A stretch of DNA of 64,000 bases from Gammaproteobacteria bacterium (GTDB lineage Bacteria; Pseudomonadota; Gammaproteobacteria; Competibacterales; Competibacteraceae), in contig JACKMZ010000001.1 in assembly GCA_024235135.1 (NCBI GenBank), forward strand, positions 861,567-925,566. Direction: 5' to 3'. A program made the position numbers and the translations under genes. Positions within the stretch are counted from its first letter, which is position 1, and the number at the start of each line of letters is the position of its first letter. Below, in pieces: positions 35,521 to 45,240 of this stretch. Under the pieces are notes generated by a model. It had not been told where the DNA came from, searched no databases, and saw nothing but the letters and a program-made list of their open reading frames with translations.

Positions 35521-35979
35521 ACCGCTCTCACCGGGTCGTCACACCGGCATCCATCCCTTCTTTTCACTCTGGCGTGCGATTGGCACGCAAGTTGTCTCCT
35601 TTTATCCCATCGCTTGGATAGCCCGTCGAGTGGGCACTCGCAATTTCGTGTGATAGGTAGGCTCGCTGCTTGCCTGCAAGTCGTTGCGATACGTTGCTGA
35701 AAAAGCACCGTTTTACGATTATTCTTTTATTCTTTAAGATCAATAGGCTGATTGCGTGCGAAGCGGTCATGCCTTTGAAGTACGCCGACATTTTTCAAAT
35801 GAAGAGGGGTATTTCCCAGCGGAGCCCTCTTTGCCCGACGGGAAGGGTGTATAATAAATAATCATGGATTCAATAGGTTAGATCTATATAATCGAAATAC
35901 TATAAGATCTCATGTGGAAATTAGCCGTCCAAGGTCACATTAGGTTGTGTCTGGTGAAAGGAGGAACAAATTTTGGCTT
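35521..35979. other. Intergenic region after cysH
   Basis: About 460 bp. It holds a GCGTGC/GCACGC hairpin at 35572-35588 with a five-base loop, which may help end cysH transcription though its T-tract is weak, and an AT-rich stretch before the pseudopilin gene. No credible gene was seen. Confidence 0.45.
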
Positions 35980-36495
35980 ATGCGTTTCCGTGACGTCGAT
36001 TGTCTTCGAGACCGATCATGTTCTGGTGCCAGTCGTGCTCCTCTGCATTGTCAAGCGGGGTTTACCCTAATTGAATTGCTTCTGGCGGTCGTTGTCGCGG
36101 GCTTGTTGGCTGCGTTGGCCATACCTTCGTATTCCAGTTATCTGGAAGGCTTGAAAGTCGATCAGGCAATCAATGATATTCGACTGGTCGATCTGAATAT
36201 CCAACGATTTTACACAGTAAACTTCAGGTATCCCACGGACCTCGGGGAATTGCGTGATGGATTCCCAACGGTGGACCCCTGGGGTAACGCCTATCAATAT
36301 TTGAATATCGCCCTGCAAAAAGGTAAGGGAAAATCTCGGAAAGACGGAAAGCTAAATCCCATCAATTCGGACTACGATTTGTACAGCGTCGGCAAGGATG
36401 GGAAATCAGCTTCCCCGTTAACCGCTAAGCCCAGTCAAGACGATATTGTTCGGGCTAATAATGGAGGATTCATTGGGTTGGCTTCCAAATATTAA
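35980..36495 (+). CDS. GspG-like type II secretion/type IV pilin-family pseudopilin
   Basis: A 171-residue prepilin. After a basic leader of about 26 residues comes the peptidase and methylation site GFTLIELLLAVVVAGLLAAL, with glutamate at +5. The C-terminal domain has DPWGNAYQY and SDYDLYSVGKDGK, the calcium-site pattern of GspG. The frame is open to a GTG at 35947, but the AAAGGAGG site at about 35957 lies downstream of that and favours the ATG at 35980. No other secretion genes are nearby; it is 16 bp upstream of the GGDEF-EAL gene. Confidence 0.85.
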   Translation: MRFRDVDCLRDRSCSGASRAPLHCQAGFTLIELLLAVVVAGLLAALAIPSYSSYLEGLKVDQAINDIRLVDLNIQRFYTVNFRYPTDLGELRDGFPTVDPWGNAYQYLNIALQKGKGKSRKDGKLNPINSDYDLYSVGKDGKSASPLTAKPSQDDIVRANNGGFIGLASKY

Positions 36496-36511
36496 TGCCT
36501 GCTGCCGATAA

Positions 36512-39358
36512 ATGGAATTCGAAACAACCGGATTGCGCAGCAAGTTTGGCCGAAGAATATTATTGCTTTTCATTACTTCGGCGCTATTGCCTATCATCAT
36601 TTCCGCGGTGCTTTCCCTAAGGCAGATCAGTGATATGCTCAATGAGCATGTCATTCAGCAGCTTCATGCAACTACCAAGGATTATGGAAAATTGCTCTAT
36701 GATCGCCTCATTTTTCTTCATTCCGAAATCAATGCGCTGGCAGCCGCATTGGATGCCAATAAGATTGGGTATGAATTGCTCGATCAGCAGACCAATGAGC
36801 GATTTGAGAAGATAGCTATCGCACGACTCGTTGACGACCAGATAGCGTTGCCCTCGTTACACGAAAAACTTGGGCTGGATTCTGTGCGAATTCGTCTGTT
36901 AGCGTCAGGTCAGACGATCTTGGTGAGCGTACCGACACCACATGATCCGCCGCGAATATTCATGATACGGGCGCTTGGCTGGTACGCGCTCAAGCAGAAA
37001 TTTCTGCTCGGAGAAGTCAGCCACGATTATCTTTGGCGCGATGACGATGTATTGGATTCCATGACAACTCTTTGTGTGCTTGAGCAATCTCAAAATCCAA
37101 TTTATTGCTCAGGTCAGGGGGACGCATGGGTCTCCGATAAGGTAAAAAGTCGGTTGATAGAACCTTCATCAGGTAGTTTCTATCAAAATATTCGCGGTAG
37201 AAATTCGGTAGTCACTTACTGGTCTGTTTTCCTGGAACCCTTATTACATATTTCACATTGGACCATAATAAGCATGCAACCGGTATCTACGGTGTTTGCG
37301 GAATCAACAAATTTTATTCGTATCTATACGATTGTGATGATTTCGACGATTCTCATCGTCGTCTTGCTCAGTTTTAGCGCCATCCGTAAGAGCCTGCTTC
37401 CACTTATGCAACTCATGGATGGTATCAGGCGCATCAGCAGCGGTGATTTTTCTAAACAAGTGGCCGTCAGCAGTCGTGATGAATTTGGGATATTGGCTTC
37501 CTCCTTCAACCAGATGTCTCTTGATTTGTCCATACAGATTAAATCATTACGCACCATGGCGGAAATTGATCATTTGATTCTCCACCGGTTTGTCATCAAT
37601 GATATCGTGAAAATCGTATTACAGCGTGTCAGCCCACTCCTTTCATGTGTAGAGTTGGGAATCTTGTTGTTGGATGATTCCGAAAACAGCGATGTGCGCC
37701 TTTACATGAGTTGTGACGATGACAGTGATAAGATGATCGTCCATACGGTAACACCTACCAATCGAGAAATTGAACAATTAGCTTCCAGTCTGGATCATGT
37801 TTTTTTTGGCGATAACGGAAAGCGCCCATCGTATCTGTTGCCATTGGGTGAAGTGGAGGCGGCGCTGTCATTCGTCGTATTGCCAATTTTGATTGCGGGT
37901 CAATTGGTGGCTGCATTGGGCATGGCTTATCGACGGGAGGGGGCGATTCCCGACGCCGACATTATTCGGGCCCGTGAGTTTGCCGACCGCATAGCTGTTG
38001 GACTTTCCCGAGAAGCCTGGGAAGAACAGCTCTATTATCAGGCTCATTATGACGCGCTCACTCATTTACCGAATCGCTTGCTGGTCACCGATCGATTACA
38101 ACAAGCGTTGGCTAGGGCTAAGCGGCAAGGAATTTATACGGCGGTTCTATTCCTTGATGTTGATCGCTTTAAAACCGTCAACGATTCATTGGGACACCGG
38201 ATTGGTGATCGCCTTCTTTTGGAATTCTCACGGAGGCTGCTTCAAGCGACACGTCAAAGCGATACGATAGGACGCCTGGGTGGCGACGAGTTCATCGTGG
38301 TATTACCGGATATTCCCGATAACCAGAAATTACTGGCCAGGACTATCATCGTGGCCGAAAAAATCCTGATGCAGTTGACCGAACCCTTTGACTTGCTGGG
38401 CCATACGGTGCGGGTAACGTCCAGCATCGGTGTCGCGTTATTTCCTCGTGACGGTGATAACGTGGACGATTTATTGAAAAACGCCGATTCTGCGATGTAC
38501 CACGCCAAATCCAAGGGGCGGAACAATTACGAATTCTATGCCAGGGAGCTGAATGCGACCGCCGTGGCCCGGTTGCGTATGGAAAATCAATTGCATCAGG
38601 CGCTTAAATCTGGCCAGTTTGAGCTTTATTACCAGCCACAGGTCGATATTGCCAATGACAGGATCGTCGCCGCGGAATGTTTGTTGCGTTGGCATCATCC
38701 CGAGGACGGGTGGATATCACCGGCGGATTTCATCCCCGTGGCTGAGGATACAGGCTTGATACTCCCCATGGGGGAATGGGTGTTGCGCACCGCTTGCAAA
38801 CATGCTAAGTCATTGCATGATAATGGATTTATGTTAGATATCGCCGTCAATCTATCCGCTCTTCAGTTTCGGCAGGCCAACCTGATCACGACAATTAGGC
38901 AAGCATTGGAACACGCCGGCCTGGAACCCCATCACTTGGAGATCGAAGTGACCGAAACCACCACCATGCACGATCTGGATGAAAGCCTGGCCGTGTTGAC
39001 GCAGTTACATGCAATGGGCGTGCATATCGCCATCGATGATTTCGGGACAGGTTATTCATCATTGGCTTATCTGAAGTCCTTTCCCGTTCATTCATTGAAA
39101 ATAGATCGTTCATTCATTCACAACCTTGACGTCAACCCATCGGACAAGGCGATCACTAAATCGATTATCGTGCTGGCTCAAAGTCTGGGACTGGGGATAA
39201 TCGCGGAAGGGGTGGAGACTCATGAACAACTCGAATATCTTCGGCAGCAGGGTTGTACCAAGATGCAGGGCTATTTATGCAGCCGGCCCGTACCGCTGAA
39301 TGAACTAACGGCCTTGTTGCAAAAAGCCCAGCGTACCCCGTCGGCTGTCTGGAATTAG
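36512..39358 (+). CDS. Membrane GGDEF-EAL protein (c-di-GMP synthesis/breakdown)
   Basis: A 948-residue sensor. Transmembrane segment 1 (ILLLFITSALLPIIISAVL) and segment 2 near residue 280 flank a periplasmic sensor region. A HAMP-like linker (LLPLMQLMDGIRRISSGDF), a GAF-like region and then catalytic domains follow. GGDEF is intact at residues 590-594. The EAL domain begins near residue 690 with ECLLRW in place of EALLRW and keeps DDFGTGYSSL and EGVETHEQ, so it is probably also active. Immediately downstream of the pseudopilin gene and likely cotranscribed. Confidence 0.92.
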   Translation: MEFETTGLRSKFGRRILLLFITSALLPIIISAVLSLRQISDMLNEHVIQQLHATTKDYGKLLYDRLIFLHSEINALAAALDANKIGYELLDQQTNERFEKIAIARLVDDQIALPSLHEKLGLDSVRIRLLASGQTILVSVPTPHDPPRIFMIRALGWYALKQKFLLGEVSHDYLWRDDDVLDSMTTLCVLEQSQNPIYCSGQGDAWVSDKVKSRLIEPSSGSFYQNIRGRNSVVTYWSVFLEPLLHISHWTIISMQPVSTVFAESTNFIRIYTIVMISTILIVVLLSFSAIRKSLLPLMQLMDGIRRISSGDFSKQVAVSSRDEFGILASSFNQMSLDLSIQIKSLRTMAEIDHLILHRFVINDIVKIVLQRVSPLLSCVELGILLLDDSENSDVRLYMSCDDDSDKMIVHTVTPTNREIEQLASSLDHVFFGDNGKRPSYLLPLGEVEAALSFVVLPILIAGQLVAALGMAYRREGAIPDADIIRAREFADRIAVGLSREAWEEQLYYQAHYDALTHLPNRLLVTDRLQQALARAKRQGIYTAVLFLDVDRFKTVNDSLGHRIGDRLLLEFSRRLLQATRQSDTIGRLGGDEFIVVLPDIPDNQKLLARTIIVAEKILMQLTEPFDLLGHTVRVTSSIGVALFPRDGDNVDDLLKNADSAMYHAKSKGRNNYEFYARELNATAVARLRMENQLHQALKSGQFELYYQPQVDIANDRIVAAECLLRWHHPEDGWISPADFIPVAEDTGLILPMGEWVLRTACKHAKSLHDNGFMLDIAVNLSALQFRQANLITTIRQALEHAGLEPHHLEIEVTETTTMHDLDESLAVLTQLHAMGVHIAIDDFGTGYSSLAYLKSFPVHSLKIDRSFIHNLDVNPSDKAITKSIIVLAQSLGLGIIAEGVETHEQLEYLRQQGCTKMQGYLCSRPVPLNELTALLQKAQRTPSAVWN

Positions 39359-39975
39359 CCCTGGGTTGCGTTGTCCGCCTACCCGAAATAGTCAGTATAC
39401 CGCTATTGCGCGGCGCAACCGTTCAGATAAGCTATTACCTATCCACTCGCGATGATGGTTTGCGGAGCCTTCGGTTGCCAGCATCAAAGGGGGGAAGTGG
39501 GTCTGTTGCATGCGGACCGCTTATGATCTTTAACCGTTTTCCAGTGAGTTTGCGTAGGCATCGGTTTGGCGCCGGTGGCACTGCAAAGGCTCGATGCACT
39601 CCCTAAGCGGCCATTCCGGCCGTCTATAAGCCTCCAAAGTTTTCCTAACGACCTCAGACTCTATCGCACGGGTGTCCTGAAACCCGTGCCTGGGTACTGC
39701 CCGCACTCACATTGCCATGACCCACTCACCGCCCGGCCACCGTGGCCGTTTGCTGTGGGCTGGCCGTTCCTTCGGGGAGTGGAATCGTACTGTCCATGCC
39801 TGTGGATTCCACAACGAGACCCCAACGACGACAGGGAATCAATAGCCCCGTATCCGGCTCGGTCGTTGCTTGGGAAGGCGTGTACATTCCAGGATGTTAC
39901 GCCAAAACCGGCGGGGCGTTTGTCCTTATCACAAGGTGCCGATTGCAAATCATCTTGTGGGGAGGTGGGTAAACC
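39359..39975. other. 617-bp region rich in hairpins, no protein gene recognised
   Basis: Reading frames here do not resemble proteins. Several inverted repeats are visible: GCACGGGT/ACCCGTGC at 39666-39689, CGGCCA/TGGCCG near 39735-39750, GTGGAATC/GATTCCAC at 39779-39812, and CACAAG/CTTGTG at 39930-39959 just before the Shine-Dalgarno site of the next gene. It may encode a structured leader or small RNA; I could not match it to a known riboswitch. Confidence 0.45.
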
Positions 39976-40395
39976 ATGACACTGGCGCTTGGTGTTCTTT
40001 TCCTGAGTTTGGGAATTTTGGTGATGCGAATCGCTCAATTGGCTTGTCAACGGCCCGCTCCTCCGCGTTGGGTCGGTGATTCGGAGGTAGCCAACTATAT
40101 CGTACCGGTTATCGTAAGCTTCCTAGCTTTTGGCTTGGGCTTTTTCATGCATTATTTGACTTCATCGGAAGATCATTTCAACTGGGAGTCGATCGTCCCG
40201 ATCGCTATCAACGGCGTGGTCTTCATGATGCTTTGGAAATTTGTGGGTAACCGGGAAAAGCAAATTGCGGCAAGGCAAGCGGCTACCGCTTCTGTAACAC
40301 CCCTTCATGAGGGGCAAGCGACTTCTTCTGAGGACCCATCAAGCCCCATTTCTCCGTTAGCCGGAGGGAAAGGCATGGGAAAACGCGCGGCTTAA
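39976..40395 (+). CDS. Small membrane protein of unknown function
   Basis: A 139-residue protein with three hydrophobic segments (LALGVLFLSLGILVM, IVPVIVSFLAFGLGFFM and SIVPIAINGVVFMMLW), then a polar Ala/Ser/Pro-rich tail. A GGAGGTGG ribosome-binding site lies just before the ATG, so translation is well supported. No family recognised. Confidence 0.7.
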   Translation: MTLALGVLFLSLGILVMRIAQLACQRPAPPRWVGDSEVANYIVPVIVSFLAFGLGFFMHYLTSSEDHFNWESIVPIAINGVVFMMLWKFVGNREKQIAARQAATASVTPLHEGQATSSEDPSSPISPLAGGKGMGKRAA

Positions 40396-40415
40396 GTTAC
40401 CCTCACATTCTCTGT

Positions 40416-40440
40416 GCCGCGGTCCGTTAAGGGCCGCGGC
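40416..40440 (+). terminator. GC-rich hairpin after the small membrane protein gene
   Basis: GCCGCGG (40416-40422) pairs with CCGCGGC (40434-40440). No T-run follows, so it could act as a factor-dependent terminator or mRNA-stabilising stem only. Confidence 0.35.
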
Positions 40441-40523
40441 GCTTCGCCGGCGGAACAAACGTGATATAGTGAATCCGTTGCATCTCGAAAACCCTGGCAA
40501 TCGCCCCACTATCCCGCTCACCT

Positions 40524-41585
40524 ATGACGCAAAGGCTGGTATTCCGCAAAGAGGTCAAGGTCGGACGTCAGTACGATCCCCGTCAGCAGTTTGCGCTGAG
40601 TACGATAGAAAGCGAAGTCCGCTACGATCCCTTGACGGGGAACAGCGGCCGACTTTGCCACTTCGTATTCAATACCCCGCCCCCTTCCGATTTGCAGGCG
40701 ATAATAGCGACTTCCGCCGCCCAATGCCCTTTTTGCCCGGACAAGGTATTGAGTGCGACGCCTCGTTTCCCTGTGGAAATGATTCCTGAAGGCCGCATCC
40801 AACTGGGTGAAGCGGTATTGTTTCCGAATCTTTTCCCTTACGACGATATTTCCGCGATTACGGCGCTGTCGTCCGAACATTTCTATCCCATGGATGACAT
40901 GCCTGTGTCCATGATCGCCGACGGACTGTGTATCGCCCGCGATTTTTTCCGGCGTTTGGCGGCGCTTCCCACCACCGGTTCTCCTCTTGGTTACGGCATC
41001 GTGACTTGGAATTATATGCCGCCGGCTGGCGCCAGCCAGGTCCACCCCCATATGCAGGTCATTTACACTACCACGCCCGGTAACGGACTGCGTCGTGAAC
41101 TGGCGGCGGAAATCGCCTATCGGGAGCGATACGGGCGATGTTACTGGGACGATCTGCTCACGACGGAACAAGGCGAAGGTACACGCTGGATTGGAAGCAG
41201 TGGCAATATTCCCTGGTTTACGCCGTTTGTTCCCACCGGTCTGTTGGGCGATTGCATGGCGGTGTTCCCTGGACGGGCCACGCTGGCCGCCGTCAGCGAC
41301 GCGGAAATCACTGACTTTGCCCGCGGGTTGCGGCGGGTGCTGCGCTACTTCGCCGGTCGGGGACTGTGGAGCTTCAATATGAGCCTGTTTCCCGAACAGG
41401 CGGATACGGGAGTCGCCCATCACTGGTTGACAGCCCGCCTGGTGCCACGCTTTTTCCTGAATTCGCAACTGCACGTGTCGGACGTGGCCTATATGCCCCT
41501 GTTGCTGGACGAACGTCTGAGCATGGTCTATCCGGAAGATACAGCGGCTGGCTTGCGCGCGGCCGGCGTGGGTGGCGATGTCTGA
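40524..41585 (+). CDS. GalT/HIT-like nucleotidyltransferase
   Basis: A 353-residue protein resembling galactose-1-phosphate uridylyltransferase. It has an N-terminal metal-type CPFCP motif (residues 73-77) and the active-site motif HPHMQ (GASQVHPHMQVIY), where GalT enzymes have HPxGQ-like sequence. The later histidine region differs from classical GalT, so the substrate could be another sugar or nucleotide phosphate. It is followed 18 bp later by the helicase gene. No galactose operon is present; the galE in the next cluster is frameshifted. Confidence 0.7.
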   Translation: MTQRLVFRKEVKVGRQYDPRQQFALSTIESEVRYDPLTGNSGRLCHFVFNTPPPSDLQAIIATSAAQCPFCPDKVLSATPRFPVEMIPEGRIQLGEAVLFPNLFPYDDISAITALSSEHFYPMDDMPVSMIADGLCIARDFFRRLAALPTTGSPLGYGIVTWNYMPPAGASQVHPHMQVIYTTTPGNGLRRELAAEIAYRERYGRCYWDDLLTTEQGEGTRWIGSSGNIPWFTPFVPTGLLGDCMAVFPGRATLAAVSDAEITDFARGLRRVLRYFAGRGLWSFNMSLFPEQADTGVAHHWLTARLVPRFFLNSQLHVSDVAYMPLLLDERLSMVYPEDTAAGLRAAGVGGDV

Positions 41586-41603
41586 CGGGGCGTATGCCCC
41601 GCC

Positions 41604-43106
41604 ATGAAAAAGGACATTCAGGACGCAACGGGCGCCTATCGCCTTCCGGATGATTCCGAACGTGTGCAGCGCGTGGAATCACGCCTGCGCTTCGATCGAG
41701 GTACGTTGCTGCTGGAAGGTTGCGCCTTTTTGCCGCCGGCCTGCGAGGCATTTTTCCATTTTGATCCCCGCGTTTCGGCCTATCGAGCGCCCGCGCACTG
41801 TTATTCCAAGGTGATCGGGGCTCTGAAAGGCTGCCTCGATCGCAATCAAGCGCCCTTTTATCGGCGGGTTCAATTCGATACCGCACTGCCAGTCGAACCC
41901 TATCCTCATCAACGACAGGCGTTGGCGGCCTGGCAAGCCGCTCAAGGGCGTGGCCTGGTTGTCTTGCCCACCGGGGCTGGCAAGAGTTTGATGGGTGTGC
42001 TGGCATTGTGCTGGGCGGGTCGCGAATCACTGGTCCTGGTCCCCACACTGGACCTGATGCAGCAATGGTATGCGTTGTTGCGGCTGGCCTTTCCCCAGCA
42101 GGAGATCGGTTTGCTCGGCGGGGGTTATCATGAAGTCATGCCATTGACCGTGGCTACTTACGATTCGGCGTCACGCCATATGGAACGGCTGGGTAATCGG
42201 TTTGGCACCTTGATCTTCGATGAGGCCCATCATCTGCCGTCCGAATTTTATCGCAGCATCGCCGAGGACGCGCTGGCCCCGTATCGTTTGGGACTGACGG
42301 CCACGCCCGAGCGCAGCGATGGCCGGCATACGGACTTGGTGGAGCTGATCGGACCGACGGTCTATCGTAAACAACCCGAAGAGCTGATCGGCGCGGTATT
42401 AGCCGCCTTTCGCATCCAACCTGTGTGGGTGAAACTGTCCGCCGAGGAACGGGCGTTGTATCGACAGGCTTTGGATGAACGCAATCAATTCCTGAAAACG
42501 CAAAGGATTGGCTTGGGATCGTTGCAAGGGTGGAATCGCTTTGTCATGTGCTCCGCCCGCACTGCCGAGGGTCGACGAGCCATGCAGGCGCACCAGCAGG
42601 CGCGACGTATCGCATTGGCGACTCCAGCCAAGTTACGTGCGTTGGCGGAGATCTTGGCTAACCATCCGGGCGAGAAAACGATGATTTTCACGGAAGACAA
42701 TGGCACGGCCTACGAGGTTTCCCAACGTTTTCTCATCCCTTGTTTGACGCATCAAACCGACGTCAAGGAACGTCAAGCAATGTTGGATGCTTTCAAGATA
42801 GGCACCTATAAAGCCTTGGTCACCAGTAAAGTGCTCAACGAAGGAGTGGACGTGCCGGATGCCACCATCGGGGTCATCCTTTCCGGCAGCGCGTCGGCGC
42901 GGGAATTCGTGCAGCGTCTGGGCCGCTTGCTGCGTCGTAGCGAGGGAAAAAGCGCGGTGCTCTACGAATTGGTGTCTCGTGAGACCCGCGAGGAGCGCGT
43001 AGCGGAACAAAGACGTGGGCTGTTGAGGGCGGAAACGCCGGTCGGCGGAACCCTGTCATTGTTCGCCGGCTCGCCCGATGAACCCGAGGGCGGCTTGTCC
43101 CGTTGA
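41604..43106 (+). CDS. XPB/RAD25-like superfamily 2 helicase
   Basis: A 500-residue helicase with an N-terminal region typical of bacterial XPB-like proteins (FDPRVSAYRAPAHCYSKV). Motif I is VVLPTGAGKSLMG, motif II IFDEAHHLPS and motif III LTATPER. Lobe 2 has VTSKVLNEGVDVPDA and QRLGRLLRR. It is presumably a DNA helicase or repair translocase; the substrate is unknown. It starts right after the GalT-like gene and is convergent with gmd. Confidence 0.87.
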   Translation: MKKDIQDATGAYRLPDDSERVQRVESRLRFDRGTLLLEGCAFLPPACEAFFHFDPRVSAYRAPAHCYSKVIGALKGCLDRNQAPFYRRVQFDTALPVEPYPHQRQALAAWQAAQGRGLVVLPTGAGKSLMGVLALCWAGRESLVLVPTLDLMQQWYALLRLAFPQQEIGLLGGGYHEVMPLTVATYDSASRHMERLGNRFGTLIFDEAHHLPSEFYRSIAEDALAPYRLGLTATPERSDGRHTDLVELIGPTVYRKQPEELIGAVLAAFRIQPVWVKLSAEERALYRQALDERNQFLKTQRIGLGSLQGWNRFVMCSARTAEGRRAMQAHQQARRIALATPAKLRALAEILANHPGEKTMIFTEDNGTAYEVSQRFLIPCLTHQTDVKERQAMLDAFKIGTYKALVTSKVLNEGVDVPDATIGVILSGSASAREFVQRLGRLLRRSEGKSAVLYELVSRETREERVAEQRRGLLRAETPVGGTLSLFAGSPDEPEGGLSR

Positions 43107-43120
43107 GGGCGGGTACCGGA

Positions 43121-44251
43121 CTATTCGTGGTAATCGAACGATCGGTAACCGTGTTGTTTGATCAATTCGTCGCGCTGCGCCGCCTGTAGATCTTCCCGGA
43201 TCATTTCCGACACCAACTCGTGAAAACGGACCCGCGGCCGCCATCCCAACCTTTCATGGGCTTTGCTGGGATCGCCTAGCAGGGTATCCACTTCCGTCGG
43301 CCGGAAGTAACGGGGGTCGACGGCGACGATCGTCTTGCCCTGAAGAGTCGGCTGAAGATTGGCTAATCCCGCGTTGGCGTCGAGCGATTCGACAATACCT
43401 TTCTGAGTGACTCCGCTCCCTTGCCAGCGCAAGTGAATACCCAGTTCACGTGCGGCCAAGGCGGTAAACTCCTTGACACTGTGCTGCTCGCCGGTCGCGA
43501 TGACAAAGTCCTCCGGGGCATCCTGTTGCAGCATCAGCCACTGCATTTCCACGTAATCGCGCGCGTGGCCCCAATCCCGCTGGGCATCCAGATTGCCGAG
43601 ATACAGGCAATCCTGCAGGCCGAGCGCGATACGGGCCAGCGCGCGGGTAATCTTGCGGGTAACGAAGGTTTCGCCTCGGATCGGACTTTCGTGGTTGAAC
43701 AGTATCCCGTTGCAGGCGTAGATTCCGTAGGCTTCGCGGTAATTGACGGTAATCCAATAAGCGTACAGTTTAGCTACCGCGTAGGGCGAGCGCGGATAGA
43801 AAGGGGTGCTTTCTCGCTGCGGGGTCTCCCGCACCAAACCATACAATTCGGAAGTCGAAGCTTGGTAGAAGCGGGTCTTACGCTCAAGACCCAGGATGCG
43901 AATCGCTTCCAGCAACCGCAATGCCCCAAGACCATCGGCATTGGCCGTATATTCGGGCTCCTCGAAAGAGACCGCTACATGGCTTTGCGCGGCGAGATTA
44001 TAAATCTCGTCCGGCCGCACCTGCTGGATTACCCGGATCAGGCTGGTGGAATCGACCATATCGCCGTAATGCAGGATGAACCGACGATCCGGTTCGTGAG
44101 GGGCTTGATACAGATGATCGATCCGATCCGTATTGAACAGGGAGGTACGGCGCTTGATGCCGTGGACTACATAGTCCTTGCCCAGCAGAAATTCAGTGAG
44201 GTAGGCGCCATCCTGCCCGGTTACACCCGTTATCAGGGCTGTTTTAGTCAT
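43121..44251 (-). CDS. gmd: GDP-mannose 4,6-dehydratase
   Basis: Converts GDP-D-mannose to GDP-4-keto-6-deoxymannose, precursor of GDP-fucose, rhamnose or perosamine. The 376-residue SDR protein has the NAD(P) motif TGVTGQDGAYL, a catalytic YxxxK (SPYAVAKLYAYW) and the Gmd signature FNHESPIRGETFVTRKI. It is the last gene of the polysaccharide operon and overlaps the restored galE end. No downstream epimerase-reductase is in the window. Confidence 0.96.
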   Translation of the reverse strand: MTKTALITGVTGQDGAYLTEFLLGKDYVVHGIKRRTSLFNTDRIDHLYQAPHEPDRRFILHYGDMVDSTSLIRVIQQVRPDEIYNLAAQSHVAVSFEEPEYTANADGLGALRLLEAIRILGLERKTRFYQASTSELYGLVRETPQRESTPFYPRSPYAVAKLYAYWITVNYREAYGIYACNGILFNHESPIRGETFVTRKITRALARIALGLQDCLYLGNLDAQRDWGHARDYVEMQWLMLQQDAPEDFVIATGEQHSVKEFTALAARELGIHLRWQGSGVTQKGIVESLDANAGLANLQPTLQGKTIVAVDPRYFRPTEVDTLLGDPSKAHERLGWRPRVRFHELVSEMIREDLQAAQRDELIKQHGYRSFDYHE

Positions 44252-45240
44252 GGCTGTACTGGGTGGCGGACCGGGCGTGCCAACGCCAAGCCGTTTCGAT
44301 GATATGGGTGAGTTCGGAATGACGAGGTTGCCAAGCCAATTCCTCCATCCCGCGTTGCGCGGCGGCCACTAGAACCGGTGGATCGCCGGGCCGGCGTGGG
44401 GCTGTACGGGTCGGGACGGGCCGTCCGCTGACGGCCTCGACGGTATCCACGACTTCCCGAACGGAATAGCCCCGACCCGTACCCAGGTAAGGCGGTGCTT
44501 GCGCCTCCCTGCTCCAAGCAGCGCAGGGCTTTGACATGAGCATCGGCCAAGTCGGCGACGTGGATATAGTCGCGGATGGCGGTGCCATCGTCAGTCGGAT
44601 AATCGGTCCCGAATATCGCCAACTCCGCCCGTTGGCCGAGTAGGGCCTGCAAGGCCAACGGAATTAAATGGGTTTCCGGGTCGTGTTCTTCGCCCAGTTC
44701 TCCATCGGGGTCCGCGCCAGCGGCGTTGAAATAACGTAGCGCCACGGCACGTAGCCCATGCGCCGTGCCGAAATCATCCAGCATCCGTTCGATCATGAGT
44801 TTGGATGCGCCATAAGGATTGATCGGTTGTTGTGGATGGGTTTCCGCTAGGGGGACTTGTTGAGGAAATCCATAAGTGGCGCAGGTGCTGGAGAAAATAA
44901 AATGTCGTATGTCGTGATCGCGTACCGCTTCCAACAAGGTCAGCGTTCCCGCCACGTTGTTGCGGTAATATTTTCCGGGATCGACCACCGATTCGCCGAC
45001 ATAGGCATAGGCGGCGAAATGCATGACGGCCGCGGGATGGTAGCGGGCGATGAGTTCGTCCAACTTCGCTCTATCGGCAATATCGCCTTGCTCCAAGGGA
45101 CCCCAGCGCACGGCCCAGGAATGGCCGTAGACAAGATTGTCGTAACTGACTGGCGTATAACCGGCTTGGGCCAGGACCTTGCAGGTATGACTACCAATGT
45201 AGCCAGCGCCGCCAGTCACTAGTACTACCGTACCGTTCAC
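44244..45240 (-). pseudogene. galE: UDP-glucose 4-epimerase with a frameshift
   Basis: GalE interconverts UDP-glucose and UDP-galactose. The frame starts with TGGAGYIGSHTCKVL and has YGASKLMIERML and LRYFNAAGADPDG. Near 44,485-44,490 it shifts: the first frame ends in GGASTAL then nonsense, while the expected continuation LGTGRGYSVREVVDTVEAVS appears in another frame and runs to a stop at 44,244. Comparison with the usual TALNLGTG suggests loss of two bases. Either a real inactivating mutation or a sequencing error; everything else in the gene looks intact. Confidence 0.88.

Noticed and set aside
39541..39605. c-di-GMP-I (GEMM) riboswitch suggested by a GCAAAGGCTC stretch
   Set aside because: The remaining conserved core and the tetraloop/receptor parts do not match.
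39566..39979. 137-codon reading frame before the small membrane protein gene
   Set aside because: Composition is unlike a protein, there is no ribosome-binding site, and it overlaps several hairpins.
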